A DNA stretch of 18,025 nucleotides from JAGXLC01 sp964461045 (GCA_964461045.1 CAYWSJ010000069.1:1-18025); one strand, 5' to 3'; shown: positions 1 to 8,663, counted from the first letter of the stretch. The notes: generated by a model not told the origin, from the letters alone. Program-made: numbers and translations.

Positions 1-21
1 CTGTTAAGAAATGCTAATTTA

Positions 22-52
22 TTGATAAATACGAATAAATTTACTATTTTTG
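22..52 (+). promoter_or_regulatory. Bacteroidota-type promoter for the GT5-like/DUF4270/glmS operon
   Basis: A TATTTTTG box at 45-52 fits the Bacteroidota -7 consensus TAnnTTTG. TTG at 22-24 lies 20 bases upstream as a candidate -33 element. Transcription would begin near position 58-60, about 25 bases before the first ATG. This is a motif match only. Confidence 0.6.
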
Positions 53-82
53 CGGTTGTTTTATTAACTAATTTCTTATAAG

Positions 83-895
83 ATGGAAAAGACCAAGATA
101 CTATTTGTATCACAGGAGATCACACCTTATTTGCCAGAAAGTGAAATGGCCAATGTAGGAAGATATCTTCCCCAGGGCATACAGGAAAGAGGAAAAGAAA
201 TTCGTACGTTTATGCCCAAATATGGATCTATTAATGAGAGAAGAAATCAACTACATGAAGTAATAAGGCTTTCTGGAATGAATCTAATTATTGATGAAAC
301 AGATCGTCCGCTAATTATTAAGGTAGCCTCCATTCAATCGGCAAGAATGCAAGTTTATTTTATTGATAATGAAGATTATTTCCATAGAAAGTACACACTT
401 CAGGATGAAAATGGAGAAGAATTTAAAGACAATGATGAAAGAGCTATTTTCTTTGCAAGGGGCGTTTTGGAAACTGTAAAAAAACTCAGATGGACTCCTG
501 ACATTGTACATTGTCATGGATGGTTCACAGGTCTCCTGCCTTTGTATCTTAAGAAAGCCTATAATGAAGAACCTCTTTTCAGTGACTCAAAAGTGGTTTA
601 TTCCGTTTATAATGATGAATTTAAAAAACCATTAAATAAAGATTTTACCAAAAAATTAAAAATTGACGGTATAACCAATAAAGATATTACAGAAGTAAAA
701 GATGAAGCAGACTATGTAAATCTTTCCAAACTGGCTATTGATTATTCAGATGCAGTAATCAAAGGCAGCAAATCTATAAATAAGGATGTGGAATCTTACT
801 TATCAAAAATAAAAAAACCTGTTCTGGAGCATCAACCGGAAGAACAATATATTGATGCATATTCCGATTTTTATGATAAAATACTAACCGAATAA
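83..895 (+). CDS. Short glycogen/starch synthase-like protein (GT5 N-terminal half only)
   Basis: This 270-residue protein resembles the N-terminal Rossmann half of glycogen synthase (GT5). Family landmarks are the start ILFVSQEITP, FMPKYGS near residue 45, and DIVHCHGWFTGLLP near residue 140, the counterpart of the DVVHAHDWHTG segment of true synthases. Full-length synthases are about 480 residues, and the C-terminal nucleotide-sugar-binding half is absent. The usual KTGGL motif that grips ADP-glucose is replaced by PESEMANV. Short proteins of this kind are common in Bacteroidota next to DUF4270 genes and are annotated as glycogen synthases, but I doubt that this one makes glycogen. It heads a probable operon: the stop is 4 bases before the DUF4270 ATG. 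The ATG start fits the promoter at 22-52. Alternatives are a regulatory pseudoenzyme or one subunit of a split enzyme. Confidence 0.8.
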   Translation: MEKTKILFVSQEITPYLPESEMANVGRYLPQGIQERGKEIRTFMPKYGSINERRNQLHEVIRLSGMNLIIDETDRPLIIKVASIQSARMQVYFIDNEDYFHRKYTLQDENGEEFKDNDERAIFFARGVLETVKKLRWTPDIVHCHGWFTGLLPLYLKKAYNEEPLFSDSKVVYSVYNDEFKKPLNKDFTKKLKIDGITNKDITEVKDEADYVNLSKLAIDYSDAVIKGSKSINKDVESYLSKIKKPVLEHQPEEQYIDAYSDFYDKILTE

Positions 896-899
896 TTTT

Positions 900-2183
900 A
901 TGAAGATACGCGTGGAGAATCAGAAAAGAAAACAATTAAAAAACCTTTTAAAACAATCCCTTTTCTTTTCATTTCTGTTAGCAACCCTTATAACGGTAAC
1001 AAATTGTGAAAAAGAACCAGACGAGTTTGGTAGTGATATGATGCCGGGAAGAGACTCTGTAGGTGTTGAGTATGATGATTCTTTCAATTTATCAACTCAC
1101 CTTGTCAGGATGGATACATTTCTCACTTCCGGTATTGAGTCTCCATTAATTGTTGGAAACTATACAGATCCTTATTTCGGACAAAACCACGTTTCCTTCG
1201 CAACTCAGGTTGGGATTTCTTATAAAAATCCGGATTTTGGTGAAAATCCCGTTTTGGATTCGGTAAAAATAAGATTAATAGTAGATAGTCTGTATGGGTT
1301 TAAAAACAGAGACCTTAACCTTCAGGTATACAAATTAAACCGGCAACTGGAATCAAGGGATTACTTTTCAGATGAAGATCCTTTGGATTATTATTCTCCT
1401 TCTGATCTGATATCTGTAGAAACAAACAATATAAATGATTCTATATATGATATAAGACTATCTAATGAATTTGGTAACTTTTTGCTGTCACTTGATTCTT
1501 CAGAAATTTCAAGCGATACATCATTTTATAAGGTATTGCCAGGAATATACTGCAAAAGTGAAAGCTTTAATCATACCGGACAAATATTTACAGGTAGTGC
1601 CTACAGAATGACCATGAGGCTGCATTATCATACCGAAACGGATACTTCTTCCTATACTTTCCCATATGCTTTCGGAGAAAGAAATATTTTTGTTTCACAT
1701 GATTTTAATTATGGTGTTGAAACAATTGAAAATGCCAATAAGTATTTAACAAATGATCCTGCAGTGAACGACAGCATGCTGTTTATAAGAAGTCTGGGGG
1801 GAACCAGGGCCAAAGTAGAACTCCCAAATAATATAGATTCGCTGCTAAAAAATAAATTAATAGCAAAAGCTACACTTGAATTTCATAACATTCCGACATA
1901 CAGTCTTCTGCCCTCTGACAGTACATTTTCAATCTATAAATACCAACCGGACAATTCTTATATCAAAATAAGTAAAGAAGAAAAACTTGGTAGTAATAAC
2001 TTATATAGTGCAAACATAACAAATTACATACAGTACCTTGCAAAAGGAGAAGAAGAGGCTAAAGAAATTTATATAACTACATCGAACTATGATATAAAGC
2101 CAGCAAACATGGTAATTGGGGGAGTTAACAATCAAAATCCAATGAAATTAAAAGTAAAATACTATAATAATCCACCAGAATAA
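900..2183 (+). CDS. DUF4270-family lipoprotein
   Basis: This 427-residue protein has a type II signal peptide: a basic start, a hydrophobic stretch at about residues 20-34, and a lipobox ending TVTNC with Cys36 as the predicted lipidation site. The mature protein is rich in beta-type, Asp/Ser/Tyr-rich sequence. The length and the placement between a short GT5-like gene and glmS fit the DUF4270 family, a Bacteroidota group of surface lipoproteins of unknown function. It probably sits in the outer membrane. The ATG is 4 bases after the previous stop and glmS begins 6 bases after its end, so the three genes are likely co-transcribed. Linkage to glmS would fit a role in envelope or glycan assembly, but no activity can be read from the sequence. 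Confidence 0.82.
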   Translation: MKIRVENQKRKQLKNLLKQSLFFSFLLATLITVTNCEKEPDEFGSDMMPGRDSVGVEYDDSFNLSTHLVRMDTFLTSGIESPLIVGNYTDPYFGQNHVSFATQVGISYKNPDFGENPVLDSVKIRLIVDSLYGFKNRDLNLQVYKLNRQLESRDYFSDEDPLDYYSPSDLISVETNNINDSIYDIRLSNEFGNFLLSLDSSEISSDTSFYKVLPGIYCKSESFNHTGQIFTGSAYRMTMRLHYHTETDTSSYTFPYAFGERNIFVSHDFNYGVETIENANKYLTNDPAVNDSMLFIRSLGGTRAKVELPNNIDSLLKNKLIAKATLEFHNIPTYSLLPSDSTFSIYKYQPDNSYIKISKEEKLGSNNLYSANITNYIQYLAKGEEEAKEIYITTSNYDIKPANMVIGGVNNQNPMKLKVKYYNNPPE

Positions 2184-2189
2184 TAATTT

Positions 2190-4028
2190 ATGTGCGGAAT
2201 AGTTGGATACATAGGAGAAAAAGAAGCATATCCCATTTTGGTAAATGGGTTGAAAAGACTGGAATACAGAGGATATGATTCTGCCGGAGTATCTTTGCTA
2301 CAAGGTGGTGACATCAACATTTATAAGAAAAAAGGCAAAGTTGCAGACCTTGACGAGTACTCCAGGCAACATGATGTTTCAGGGAATATTGGCATTGGAC
2401 ATACACGCTGGGCTACACATGGTGAGCCTAACGACGTCAATGCACACCCACATGCCTCAGAGAATAAGCATTTTGTAATTATTCATAATGGCATTATTGA
2501 AAATTACAGCCGTTTAAAGAAAAAACTTGAAGACAGAGGCTATCAGTTCCAAACTGATACTGACACAGAAGTTCTGGCCAACCTTATTGAATATATTTAT
2601 CTGAAAGGGGAAGTATCAGCTGAAATAGCTGTTCGCCTGGCACTTCACAAGGTTATTGGAGCTTACGGTATTGCCATTATGTGCAAAGACGAACCCGATA
2701 AACTCATTGCAGCCCGAAAAGGAAGCCCTCTTGTTATTGGCGTGGGAGAAAATGAATACTTCCTGGCTTCTGATGCCACACCGATAGTAGAACATACCAA
2801 AAGTGTTATCTACTTAAACGATGAAGATGTGGCTATCCTGGGAAAAGATGAGCTCATTCTTAAAACAATAAAGAACGACAAGCTCACTCCCAAAATACAG
2901 AAGCTGGACATGGAAATCGGAGAAATTGAAAAGAATGGGTATGACCACTTTATGCTTAAAGAAATTTTCGAACAGCCCCGTTCAATCAAAGATACCTTCC
3001 GTGGCAGAATTAACAAAGAAAAAACTGAGATTCAGCTTGGTGGACTTTATTCAGTCCTTCCTCAGCTTGAAATGGCTAAAAGAATTATAATAATCGGGTG
3101 CGGTACTTCCTGGCATGCAGGTCTTGTTGGAGAATACATGATAGAAGACCTGGCCAGAATACCTGTCGAGGTAGAATATGCCTCTGAATTCAGATACAGG
3201 AATCCAATCATCAATAAGGATGATATTGTAATAACCATAAGCCAAAGTGGAGAAACAGCAGATTCGCTGGCTGCCATCCAACTGGCAAAAGAATCCGGAG
3301 CTACTGTGCTGGGAATTTGCAATGTGGTTGGATCAAGTATTCCAAGAGAAACACACGCAGGAGTTTATACCCACGCCGGACCAGAAATTGGCGTTGCCTC
3401 AACCAAAGCCTTCACAGCACAAGTTACAGTATTGGCTATGATGGCTATGCTGCTGGGGAGAAGAAAAGGAATACTGGATGAAAAAACTTATCACCACCTC
3501 ATAAAAGAACTGGATGAAATTCCACAGAAAATTGAAAAAATTCTGACGTATAACAGGGAATTTGAAAACCTGGCTAACCTCTATAAAAAAAGCACGAATT
3601 TCCTTTATCTTGGACGTGGATACTTCTTCCCGGTTGCACTGGAAGGAGCCCTGAAATTAAAAGAGATTTCTTATATCCATGCAGAAGGTTATCCTGCTGC
3701 TGAAATGAAGCATGGCCCGATTGCACTGATCGATGAAAACATGCCGGTAGTAGTGATTGCCCTGAAAGATAAATCATATGAGAAAATCGTGAATAACATT
3801 CAGGAGATCAAAGCCAGGAAAGGAAAGGTAATTGCCGTGGTGACAGAAGGAGATACTACAATAAAGGAAATGGCTGACCATGTCCTTGAAATTCCGCCCA
3901 CAATGGAATCAATGGCTTCTCTTCTGACAGTAATTCCTTTACAATTGCTGGCTTATTACATTGCTGTTATGCGCGGATGTAGTGTGGATCAACCCAGAAA
4001 CCTTGCCAAATCAGTAACAGTGGAATAA
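2190..4028 (+). CDS. glmS: Glutamine-fructose-6-phosphate aminotransferase (isomerizing)
   Basis: GlmS makes glucosamine-6-phosphate from fructose-6-phosphate and glutamine, the first step to UDP-GlcNAc for peptidoglycan and lipopolysaccharide. At 612 residues it has the full family length. The start MCGIVGYIG puts Cys2 as the N-terminal nucleophile of the glutaminase domain, followed by HTRWATHG and HNGIIENY. The linker GYDHFMLKEIFEQP leads into two SIS sugar-isomerase domains with CGTSWHAG and SQSGETADS. The C-terminus DQPRNLAKSVTVE is the classic GlmS tail. It is the third gene of the left operon, 6 bases after the DUF4270 stop. I see no glmS ribozyme, and the gap is too short to hold one. 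The stop is only 12 bases from the end of the convergent methyltransferase, with no clear terminator between them. Confidence 0.98.
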   Translation: MCGIVGYIGEKEAYPILVNGLKRLEYRGYDSAGVSLLQGGDINIYKKKGKVADLDEYSRQHDVSGNIGIGHTRWATHGEPNDVNAHPHASENKHFVIIHNGIIENYSRLKKKLEDRGYQFQTDTDTEVLANLIEYIYLKGEVSAEIAVRLALHKVIGAYGIAIMCKDEPDKLIAARKGSPLVIGVGENEYFLASDATPIVEHTKSVIYLNDEDVAILGKDELILKTIKNDKLTPKIQKLDMEIGEIEKNGYDHFMLKEIFEQPRSIKDTFRGRINKEKTEIQLGGLYSVLPQLEMAKRIIIIGCGTSWHAGLVGEYMIEDLARIPVEVEYASEFRYRNPIINKDDIVITISQSGETADSLAAIQLAKESGATVLGICNVVGSSIPRETHAGVYTHAGPEIGVASTKAFTAQVTVLAMMAMLLGRRKGILDEKTYHHLIKELDEIPQKIEKILTYNREFENLANLYKKSTNFLYLGRGYFFPVALEGALKLKEISYIHAEGYPAAEMKHGPIALIDENMPVVVIALKDKSYEKIVNNIQEIKARKGKVIAVVTEGDTTIKEMADHVLEIPPTMESMASLLTVIPLQLLAYYIAVMRGCSVDQPRNLAKSVTVE

Positions 4029-4040
4029 AACATTTTACGC

Positions 4041-4718
4041 TTAATTATTTCCATTTAGAATTCTTTTTATTGCAAAACTAGGATTACTATTGTTCTCTGT
4101 TGTTAAATAAATTATTTCCCAATCATATTTTTTGCAAAATTCATAAACAGCTTCTATTACTCCGTATCGAACCAAACCATTCCAGTTACCCAAGACATAA
4201 TCATGTCCCGTAATAAATCCATTTGATTTTATCTTTGTTCTATAACCCTCCAATTCTTTTATTGTGTCTTCATAGGAATGAGATGTATCAATATATATCC
4301 AATCGAAATATTCATCCGGAAATCTAGTAACCACGTTATTTGATAAACCGATAATTATTTCTACTCTATTATTTCTTATTTGACTAATAAAACGTTCTTC
4401 TACCTTTTTTCTTTTTCTCTGATTGTAACGTTTAGTTCCCCAATAATCTATCAAATGTAACTTACGAGGATTGTTTATATTTAATATTGATTCTGAAAAT
4501 TTACCTTCATCCACTCCTAATTCTGCTACTATGCCATTTTTGGGCAACATTTCCAACAACTCTTTTCTGTTGGTTAAAAGCTTTGCATTTTTAATATGCT
4601 TTTTCGAAAGTTCTACCTTTGGTATTTGAGAAGAAATTTCTGTGTTAACTTTTTTTACAATTGGTTTAATAGAAACATTATAACAAAACCTTATGAGGTT
4701 TATAAATAAATTTTTCAT
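4041..4718 (-). CDS. Class I SAM-dependent methyltransferase (Methyltransf_24-like)
   Basis: This 225-residue protein has the core of a class I methyltransferase. VAELGVDEGKFS at residues 64-75 is the SAM-binding glycine motif, HLIDYWG the end of strand 2, and FDWIYIDTSHSYEDT near 140 with GFITGHDYV near 170 match the Asp/His-rich pattern of methyltransferases found in polysaccharide and antibiotic clusters. Residues 1-20 are hydrophobic and basic and may lie on the membrane. It is the last gene of the minus-strand operon, 23 bases after rfbB, so an O- or N-methylation of a surface sugar is a reasonable inference. Its base composition looks more AT-rich than galE and rfbB, which hints at separate acquisition. 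The substrate cannot be told from sequence. Confidence 0.75.
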   Translation of the reverse strand: MKNLFINLIRFCYNVSIKPIVKKVNTEISSQIPKVELSKKHIKNAKLLTNRKELLEMLPKNGIVAELGVDEGKFSESILNINNPRKLHLIDYWGTKRYNQRKRKKVEERFISQIRNNRVEIIIGLSNNVVTRFPDEYFDWIYIDTSHSYEDTIKELEGYRTKIKSNGFITGHDYVLGNWNGLVRYGVIEAVYEFCKKYDWEIIYLTTENNSNPSFAIKRILNGNN

Positions 4719-4741
4719 AATTTAATTTTTAGCAAGAGTCA

Positions 4742-5797
4742 TTATCGCTCAATGTACTGCTTCTTATAATATTCCTCATACTCCCCGCTAATCACATGGT
4801 TCATCCACTCCTCGTTCTTCAGATACCAGTCAACAGTTTTCGCCAGTCCTTCCTTAAAATCAACATCAGGTTTCCAACCCAGTTCCTCTTTAATTTTAGT
4901 ACAATCAATTGCATATCTTTTATCATGACCGGCCCTGTCTTTCACAAACTTAATCAGTCTTTCAGAATCTCCTTCTGTTCTGCCAAGTTTTTGATCCATT
5001 ACCTGGCAAAGTTCACGAACAAGATCAATGTTCATTTTTTCATTATCGCCTCCAACGTTATAGGTTTCTCCAACCCTGCCTTTATGGAAAACAGAATCAA
5101 TTGCTTTGGCATGATCCACTACATATAACCAGTCTCTGATATTTTCTCCTTTCCCGTAAACAGGAAGATCCTTCTTGTTTCTGATGTTATTGATCATCAG
5201 AGGAATTAATTTTTCTGGAAACTGGTTGGGCCCGTAGTTGTTCGAGCAATTTGATATCACAACCGGCATACCATAGGTGTTAAAATAAGCCCGCACAAGA
5301 TGGTCTGAGCTCGCCTTTGAGGCAGAATAAGGACTTCTCGGATCATAAGACGTATCTTCGGTAAAGTATCCCTCATCACCCAGTGATCCATATACCTCAT
5401 CAGTGGAAATATGATAAAACAGCTTATTATCAAACTTATCCTTCCACGCATTTTTGGCTGCATTTAACAGGTTCACTGTTCCTACAATATTGGTTTTGAT
5501 AAATTCATTGGGGTCTGAAATGGAACGATCGACATGAGACTCTGCGGCGAGATGAATAACCCCGTCAAAGCTATACCGCTCGAATAACCCCTGGATAAAA
5601 GGAACATCATAAATATCTCCCTTCACAAATTCATAGTTGGGTTTGTCTTCAATATCCTTTAAATTTTCCAGGTTACCTGCATAAGTGAGTTTATCAAGAT
5701 TGACAATATGATAGTCAGGGTAGTTATTCACAAAAAGCCTTACAACATGTGAACCAATAAAACCAGCGCCTCCGGTTATTAAAATCGTTTTTTTCAT
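4742..5797 (-). CDS. rfbB: dTDP-glucose 4,6-dehydratase
   Basis: This extended short-chain dehydrogenase removes water from dTDP-glucose to give dTDP-4-keto-6-deoxyglucose, the branch point to dTDP-rhamnose and other deoxysugars of surface polysaccharide. In 351 residues it shows the NAD-binding GGAGFIG (9-15), HLAAESHVDRS (82-92), the dehydratase signature STDEVYG with Thr132-Asp133-Glu134, and the catalytic YSASK with Tyr157 and Lys161. The Asp-Glu pair after Thr separates it from plain epimerases. It lies 12 bases after galE and before the methyltransferase in one minus-strand operon. The usual partners rfbA, rfbC and rfbD are not in this window. The symbol rmlB is a synonym. Confidence 0.96.
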   Translation of the reverse strand: MKKTILITGGAGFIGSHVVRLFVNNYPDYHIVNLDKLTYAGNLENLKDIEDKPNYEFVKGDIYDVPFIQGLFERYSFDGVIHLAAESHVDRSISDPNEFIKTNIVGTVNLLNAAKNAWKDKFDNKLFYHISTDEVYGSLGDEGYFTEDTSYDPRSPYSASKASSDHLVRAYFNTYGMPVVISNCSNNYGPNQFPEKLIPLMINNIRNKKDLPVYGKGENIRDWLYVVDHAKAIDSVFHKGRVGETYNVGGDNEKMNIDLVRELCQVMDQKLGRTEGDSERLIKFVKDRAGHDKRYAIDCTKIKEELGWKPDVDFKEGLAKTVDWYLKNEEWMNHVISGEYEEYYKKQYIER

Positions 5798-5809
5798 AAT
5801 TAATTGCTG

Positions 5810-6847
5810 TTATCTTTTTTTTAAATTTTCTCTGTAATTTTTTTCCCATTTCCAGGCAGACAACAAAGTATCTTCCAGGCTTGTTTCGGCTTTCCAGCCC
5901 AGCTCCTCATTGGCCAGGGAGGTGTCCGCATAAACCTGTTCCGTATCTCCGGGCCTTCGCCCTACAATTCGATAATTAATTTTCTGCCCGGTAACTTTTT
6001 CAAATGATTGCACCATTTCAAGGACTGAATTCCCATTGCCGGTTCCTATATTAAAAAATTCATTGCTTTTTTTGTTCTTACCATTCAGAAGTCTTTTAAT
6101 AGCAACCACATGAGCCTTTGAAAGATCCACTACATTAATATAATCCCTGATTGCAGTTCCGTCGGGGGTATTATAATCATCTCCGAATATTTTCAGTTCA
6201 TCTCTCAGTCCAAATGCTGTTTGTGTAATAAATGGCAGAAGGTTGTTGGGAATACCCTGCGGTTTTTCACCGATCAGTGCTGTTGGATGAGCGCCAATGG
6301 GATTGAAATAACGCAAAGAAACAGCAGACAGCTCATCCACTGCCTTTGCAGTATCAGCAATAATTCTCTCTGCCACCTGTTTTGTACTGCCATAAGTAGA
6401 CATAGGTTCCTTTACAGGAGCTGTTTCATCCACAGGCAACTCGTCGGGTTGTCCGTAAACTGTGCATGAAGAAGAGAAGACCAGATATTTAGCAGCAAAT
6501 TCTACCATACACTCCAGCAGATTCATCGTTGAAAGCAGATTATTCTTATAGTACATCAAAGGCTTTTCTGTTGATTCACCAACTGCCTTATATGCAGCAA
6601 AATGTACCACAGATTGAATATTCTTCTCCTTCTTAAATATATCTGCCAGTTTTTGCTTGTTGCAAAGATCTTCCTGGTAAAATTCAGGCCTTACTCCGGT
6701 AATTTTTTCAATGCCATCCAGTACCTCGATTTCTGAATTGGACAGGTTATCTACAATCACAACCTGAAAGCCTTCCTGAATTAATTCGACGGCAGTATGA
6801 GAACCTATATAGCCTGTTCCCCCTGTTACAAGTACCTTTCCTTCCAT
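5810..6847 (-). CDS. galE: UDP-glucose 4-epimerase
   Basis: GalE interconverts UDP-glucose and UDP-galactose using bound NAD. The 345-residue protein begins with TGGTGYIGSHT (glycines 9, 10, 12, 15) for NAD binding. It has HFAAYKAVGES near 82-92, SSSCTVYG near 125-132, and the catalytic YGSTK with Tyr152 and Lys156. The substrate-side motifs RYFNPIGAHP and AIRDYINVVDLSKAH are also typical of GalE rather than of other epimerases. It is the first gene of the minus-strand operon, with a promoter match just upstream at 6870-6899, and it leads into rfbB after 12 bases. The role in surface glycan synthesis is inferred from the neighbours; galactose use is also possible. Confidence 0.96.
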   Translation of the reverse strand: MEGKVLVTGGTGYIGSHTAVELIQEGFQVVIVDNLSNSEIEVLDGIEKITGVRPEFYQEDLCNKQKLADIFKKEKNIQSVVHFAAYKAVGESTEKPLMYYKNNLLSTMNLLECMVEFAAKYLVFSSSCTVYGQPDELPVDETAPVKEPMSTYGSTKQVAERIIADTAKAVDELSAVSLRYFNPIGAHPTALIGEKPQGIPNNLLPFITQTAFGLRDELKIFGDDYNTPDGTAIRDYINVVDLSKAHVVAIKRLLNGKNKKSNEFFNIGTGNGNSVLEMVQSFEKVTGQKINYRIVGRRPGDTEQVYADTSLANEELGWKAETSLEDTLLSAWKWEKNYRENLKKR

Positions 6848-6869
6848 TTGGTATTATTTTGACACTACA

Positions 6870-6899
6870 CAAAACTATCAAATTATTGCCTTATTCAAA
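6870..6899 (-). promoter_or_regulatory. Promoter for galE-rfbB-methyltransferase operon
   Basis: On the minus strand TAGTTTTG (6877-6870) matches TAnnTTTG, and TTTG (6899-6896) lies 18 bases upstream, one less than the usual 19-21. The predicted start of transcription is about 15-20 bases before the galE ATG. Confidence 0.5.
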
Positions 6900-6950
6900 C
6901 TATAAATTATCAAAAACATATAGATTTTTACTATTTTAGGGAATTTATGT

Positions 6951-6984
6951 TATTGTAAAAAAAGATAAATTATTTCTATATTTG
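6951..6984 (+). promoter_or_regulatory. Promoter for the HU-like/SPOR gene
   Basis: TATATTTG at 6977-6984 is a perfect TAnnTTTG box, with TATTG at 6951-6955 placed 21 bases upstream. The expected start is near 6990, about 20 bases before the TTG start codon at 7010. This supports that start and divergent transcription from galE. Confidence 0.6.
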
Positions 6985-7009
6985 CTCTAAACCTTTAACC
7001 TAAGATACT

Positions 7010-8041
7010 TTGACGGTAAATTATTACATAACCAAACTGCTTTTATCAAGAGAAGGACTTGTAATTCCGGGATTAGGGAGCTTCACTGTTCAGGAAAGAT
7101 CGGCACGGATCGATCCGAATAAAAATGTAATTATCCCTCCTTCAAAACAATACTTCTTCAATCCAAAAATAACAGAAGACAGTGATGAGATCCTTACAAA
7201 TACAATTGCAAATGAAGAAAATACTTCCTTTATCGAAGCTAAAAAACTAGTGCATGCTTTTACCGAAAAAGTAACAAAGGAGATCAACAGCGGTGAAAAA
7301 TATGAAATAAAAAATATAGGATATTTTTATAAACATCAATCCGGAAAAATAAATTTCAGCCAGTTTGAAAAATCTGACTTAACAAGCGGACTGAAAGAGC
7401 TGGAAACCGAACCTTTTGAATTAATCTCCCAACCCGGGAAAACTCAACCCAAAGCACCAGAAAGAGCGCCCAGGGCAAAAGTAAATAAAACAACCAAAGC
7501 ACCTAAGAAAAAGAAAACAAAAAAAGTGCTGATAGCTTTAACAAGCACCCTTTTAATTTTAGTACTGGCTTTTTTTGTTTGGTACCTCGACCTGTACAAA
7601 ATGGTTTTCCCTGAAGAAAACAAAAAGAAACAGGTAGTTGCTGAGCAAACGACAGATCAACAAACCGGACAGGAAACAAAAAAGGATACCAGTGATGCCA
7701 AACTGGAAAAGGTAATTAATAAAATGACGGATAAGAAGAAGGCCTTAATGTACAAGCCAAAAGAAGAAAAAGAGGTCAGAGATTCAAATAAATATTACAT
7801 TGTTGCCGGCAGCTTTAAAGTAAGAAAGAATGCCAGCAAATACATGAATCAACTTACGGAAAAAGGATTCAATCCCAGCATTTTAGAAAAAGATAATTTA
7901 TTCCGTATTACATTGAAATCCTTTAATAATAAGGAAGATGCACTCGTGGCTTTATATCAAATGCGGGATACCGGAAAACATAAATCTATCTGGCTTTTAA
8001 CTGTTCCGGGAAAAGAGCAGCAAGAGAAGACTTCTCATTAA
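7010..8041 (+). CDS. HU-like DNA-binding, membrane-anchored SPOR-domain protein
   Basis: This 343-residue protein has three parts. Residues 1 to about 125 resemble the paired HU-CCDC81-like DNA-binding domains of Bacteroidota (LVIPGLGSFTV near the start, KYEIKNIGYFYK near 100). After a Lys/Pro/Ala-rich linker there is one membrane helix at about 172-193, VLIALTSTLLILVLAFFVWY. The last part, residues 260-335, beginning YYIVAGSFKVRKNA, is a SPOR domain, which binds denuded peptidoglycan at division sites. The layout suggests a protein that contacts the chromosome inside and the wall outside. The start is TTG, chosen because family members begin just before this point and because the promoter ends shortly upstream; no ATG is available there. 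The 3' end overlaps the HAD gene on the other strand by 56 bases. Confidence 0.82.
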   Translation: MTVNYYITKLLLSREGLVIPGLGSFTVQERSARIDPNKNVIIPPSKQYFFNPKITEDSDEILTNTIANEENTSFIEAKKLVHAFTEKVTKEINSGEKYEIKNIGYFYKHQSGKINFSQFEKSDLTSGLKELETEPFELISQPGKTQPKAPERAPRAKVNKTTKAPKKKKTKKVLIALTSTLLILVLAFFVWYLDLYKMVFPEENKKKQVVAEQTTDQQTGQETKKDTSDAKLEKVINKMTDKKKALMYKPKEEKEVRDSNKYYIVAGSFKVRKNASKYMNQLTEKGFNPSILEKDNLFRITLKSFNNKEDALVALYQMRDTGKHKSIWLLTVPGKEQQEKTSH

Positions 8042-8636
8042 CATGAAAAGTTTGTATCCCCAGTTCTTGTGCGGTTTCAATATTTATTATAGAATCATCA
8101 ATAAACAAGGTTTCCCCGGGAACCAGGTTGCTGTCTTTCAGCACATACTCATATATCTCAATATCAGGTTTCCGCATGTGTATTTCGTGGGAAAAATATG
8201 CTTTCTCAAATAAATCTTCAAGACGCCTGATACCATGGGCTTTATACAATATCTCCGTGTATTTTGCCTTATGAATGGCATTGGTATTGCTTAGCAGGAA
8301 AGTTCTATAATCCTTTGACCTTTTCAGTTCGACTAAAAGATCAATTATCTTTTTGGGAAAATCCAGCAGTAGTGAGTTCCAGGCTTCTATTACAGATTCA
8401 TCTGAAACCTCCTTCTTGCCATATCTTCTGATTTCATCCAGAAATTCATTTTCTTCAATTTTTCCTTTCTCAAGATTATCAAATACTTCACTTTGTTTTA
8501 AATGACTGTACAACTCCTCAAATTTGTGAAAACCGAGATCATACATTCCATTCACAGCTCTTTCAGGATCAATGTTCAATAAAACACCTCCTAAATCAAA
8601 AACTATATTTCTAACTGATTTTAAGTTATTTAGCAT
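7986..8636 (-). CDS. HAD-superfamily phosphatase, YihX-like
   Basis: With the ATG at 8636 this is a 216-residue HAD subclass IA hydrolase. Motif I is FDLGGV with nucleophile Asp14; the second acid of the usual DxD is Gly16, as in E. coli YihX, a glucose-1-phosphate phosphatase. Motif II is LLSNTNAIH, motif III is the Lys in HMRKPDIEIYEYVL, and motif IV is FIDDSIINIETA. The SNTN and MRKP pieces also match YihX, so a small sugar-phosphate substrate is likely, but the specificity is not proven. A TTG at 8651 could extend the protein by five residues; I prefer the ATG because the extension adds nothing conserved. The last 56 bases are antisense to the end of the SPOR-domain gene. A TAATTTTG box at 8663-8656 could drive it. 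Confidence 0.85.
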   Translation of the reverse strand: MLNNLKSVRNIVFDLGGVLLNIDPERAVNGMYDLGFHKFEELYSHLKQSEVFDNLEKGKIEENEFLDEIRRYGKKEVSDESVIEAWNSLLLDFPKKIIDLLVELKRSKDYRTFLLSNTNAIHKAKYTEILYKAHGIRRLEDLFEKAYFSHEIHMRKPDIEIYEYVLKDSNLVPGETLFIDDSIINIETAQELGIQTFHVNEKSSLAALFPEQLKAR

Positions 8637-8655
8637 AAACAAAATTTTCAAACAT

Positions 8656-8663
8656 CAAAATTA
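8656..8663 (-). promoter_or_regulatory. Candidate -7 box for the HAD gene
   Basis: The minus strand reads TAATTTTG, a match to TAnnTTTG, about 20 bases before the ATG at 8636. No clear -33 element is seen, so this is a weak call. Confidence 0.3.

Noticed and set aside
2184..2189. glmS ribozyme
   Set aside because: Only 6 bases separate glmS from the DUF4270 stop, and no ribozyme core is seen in the coding sequence before it.
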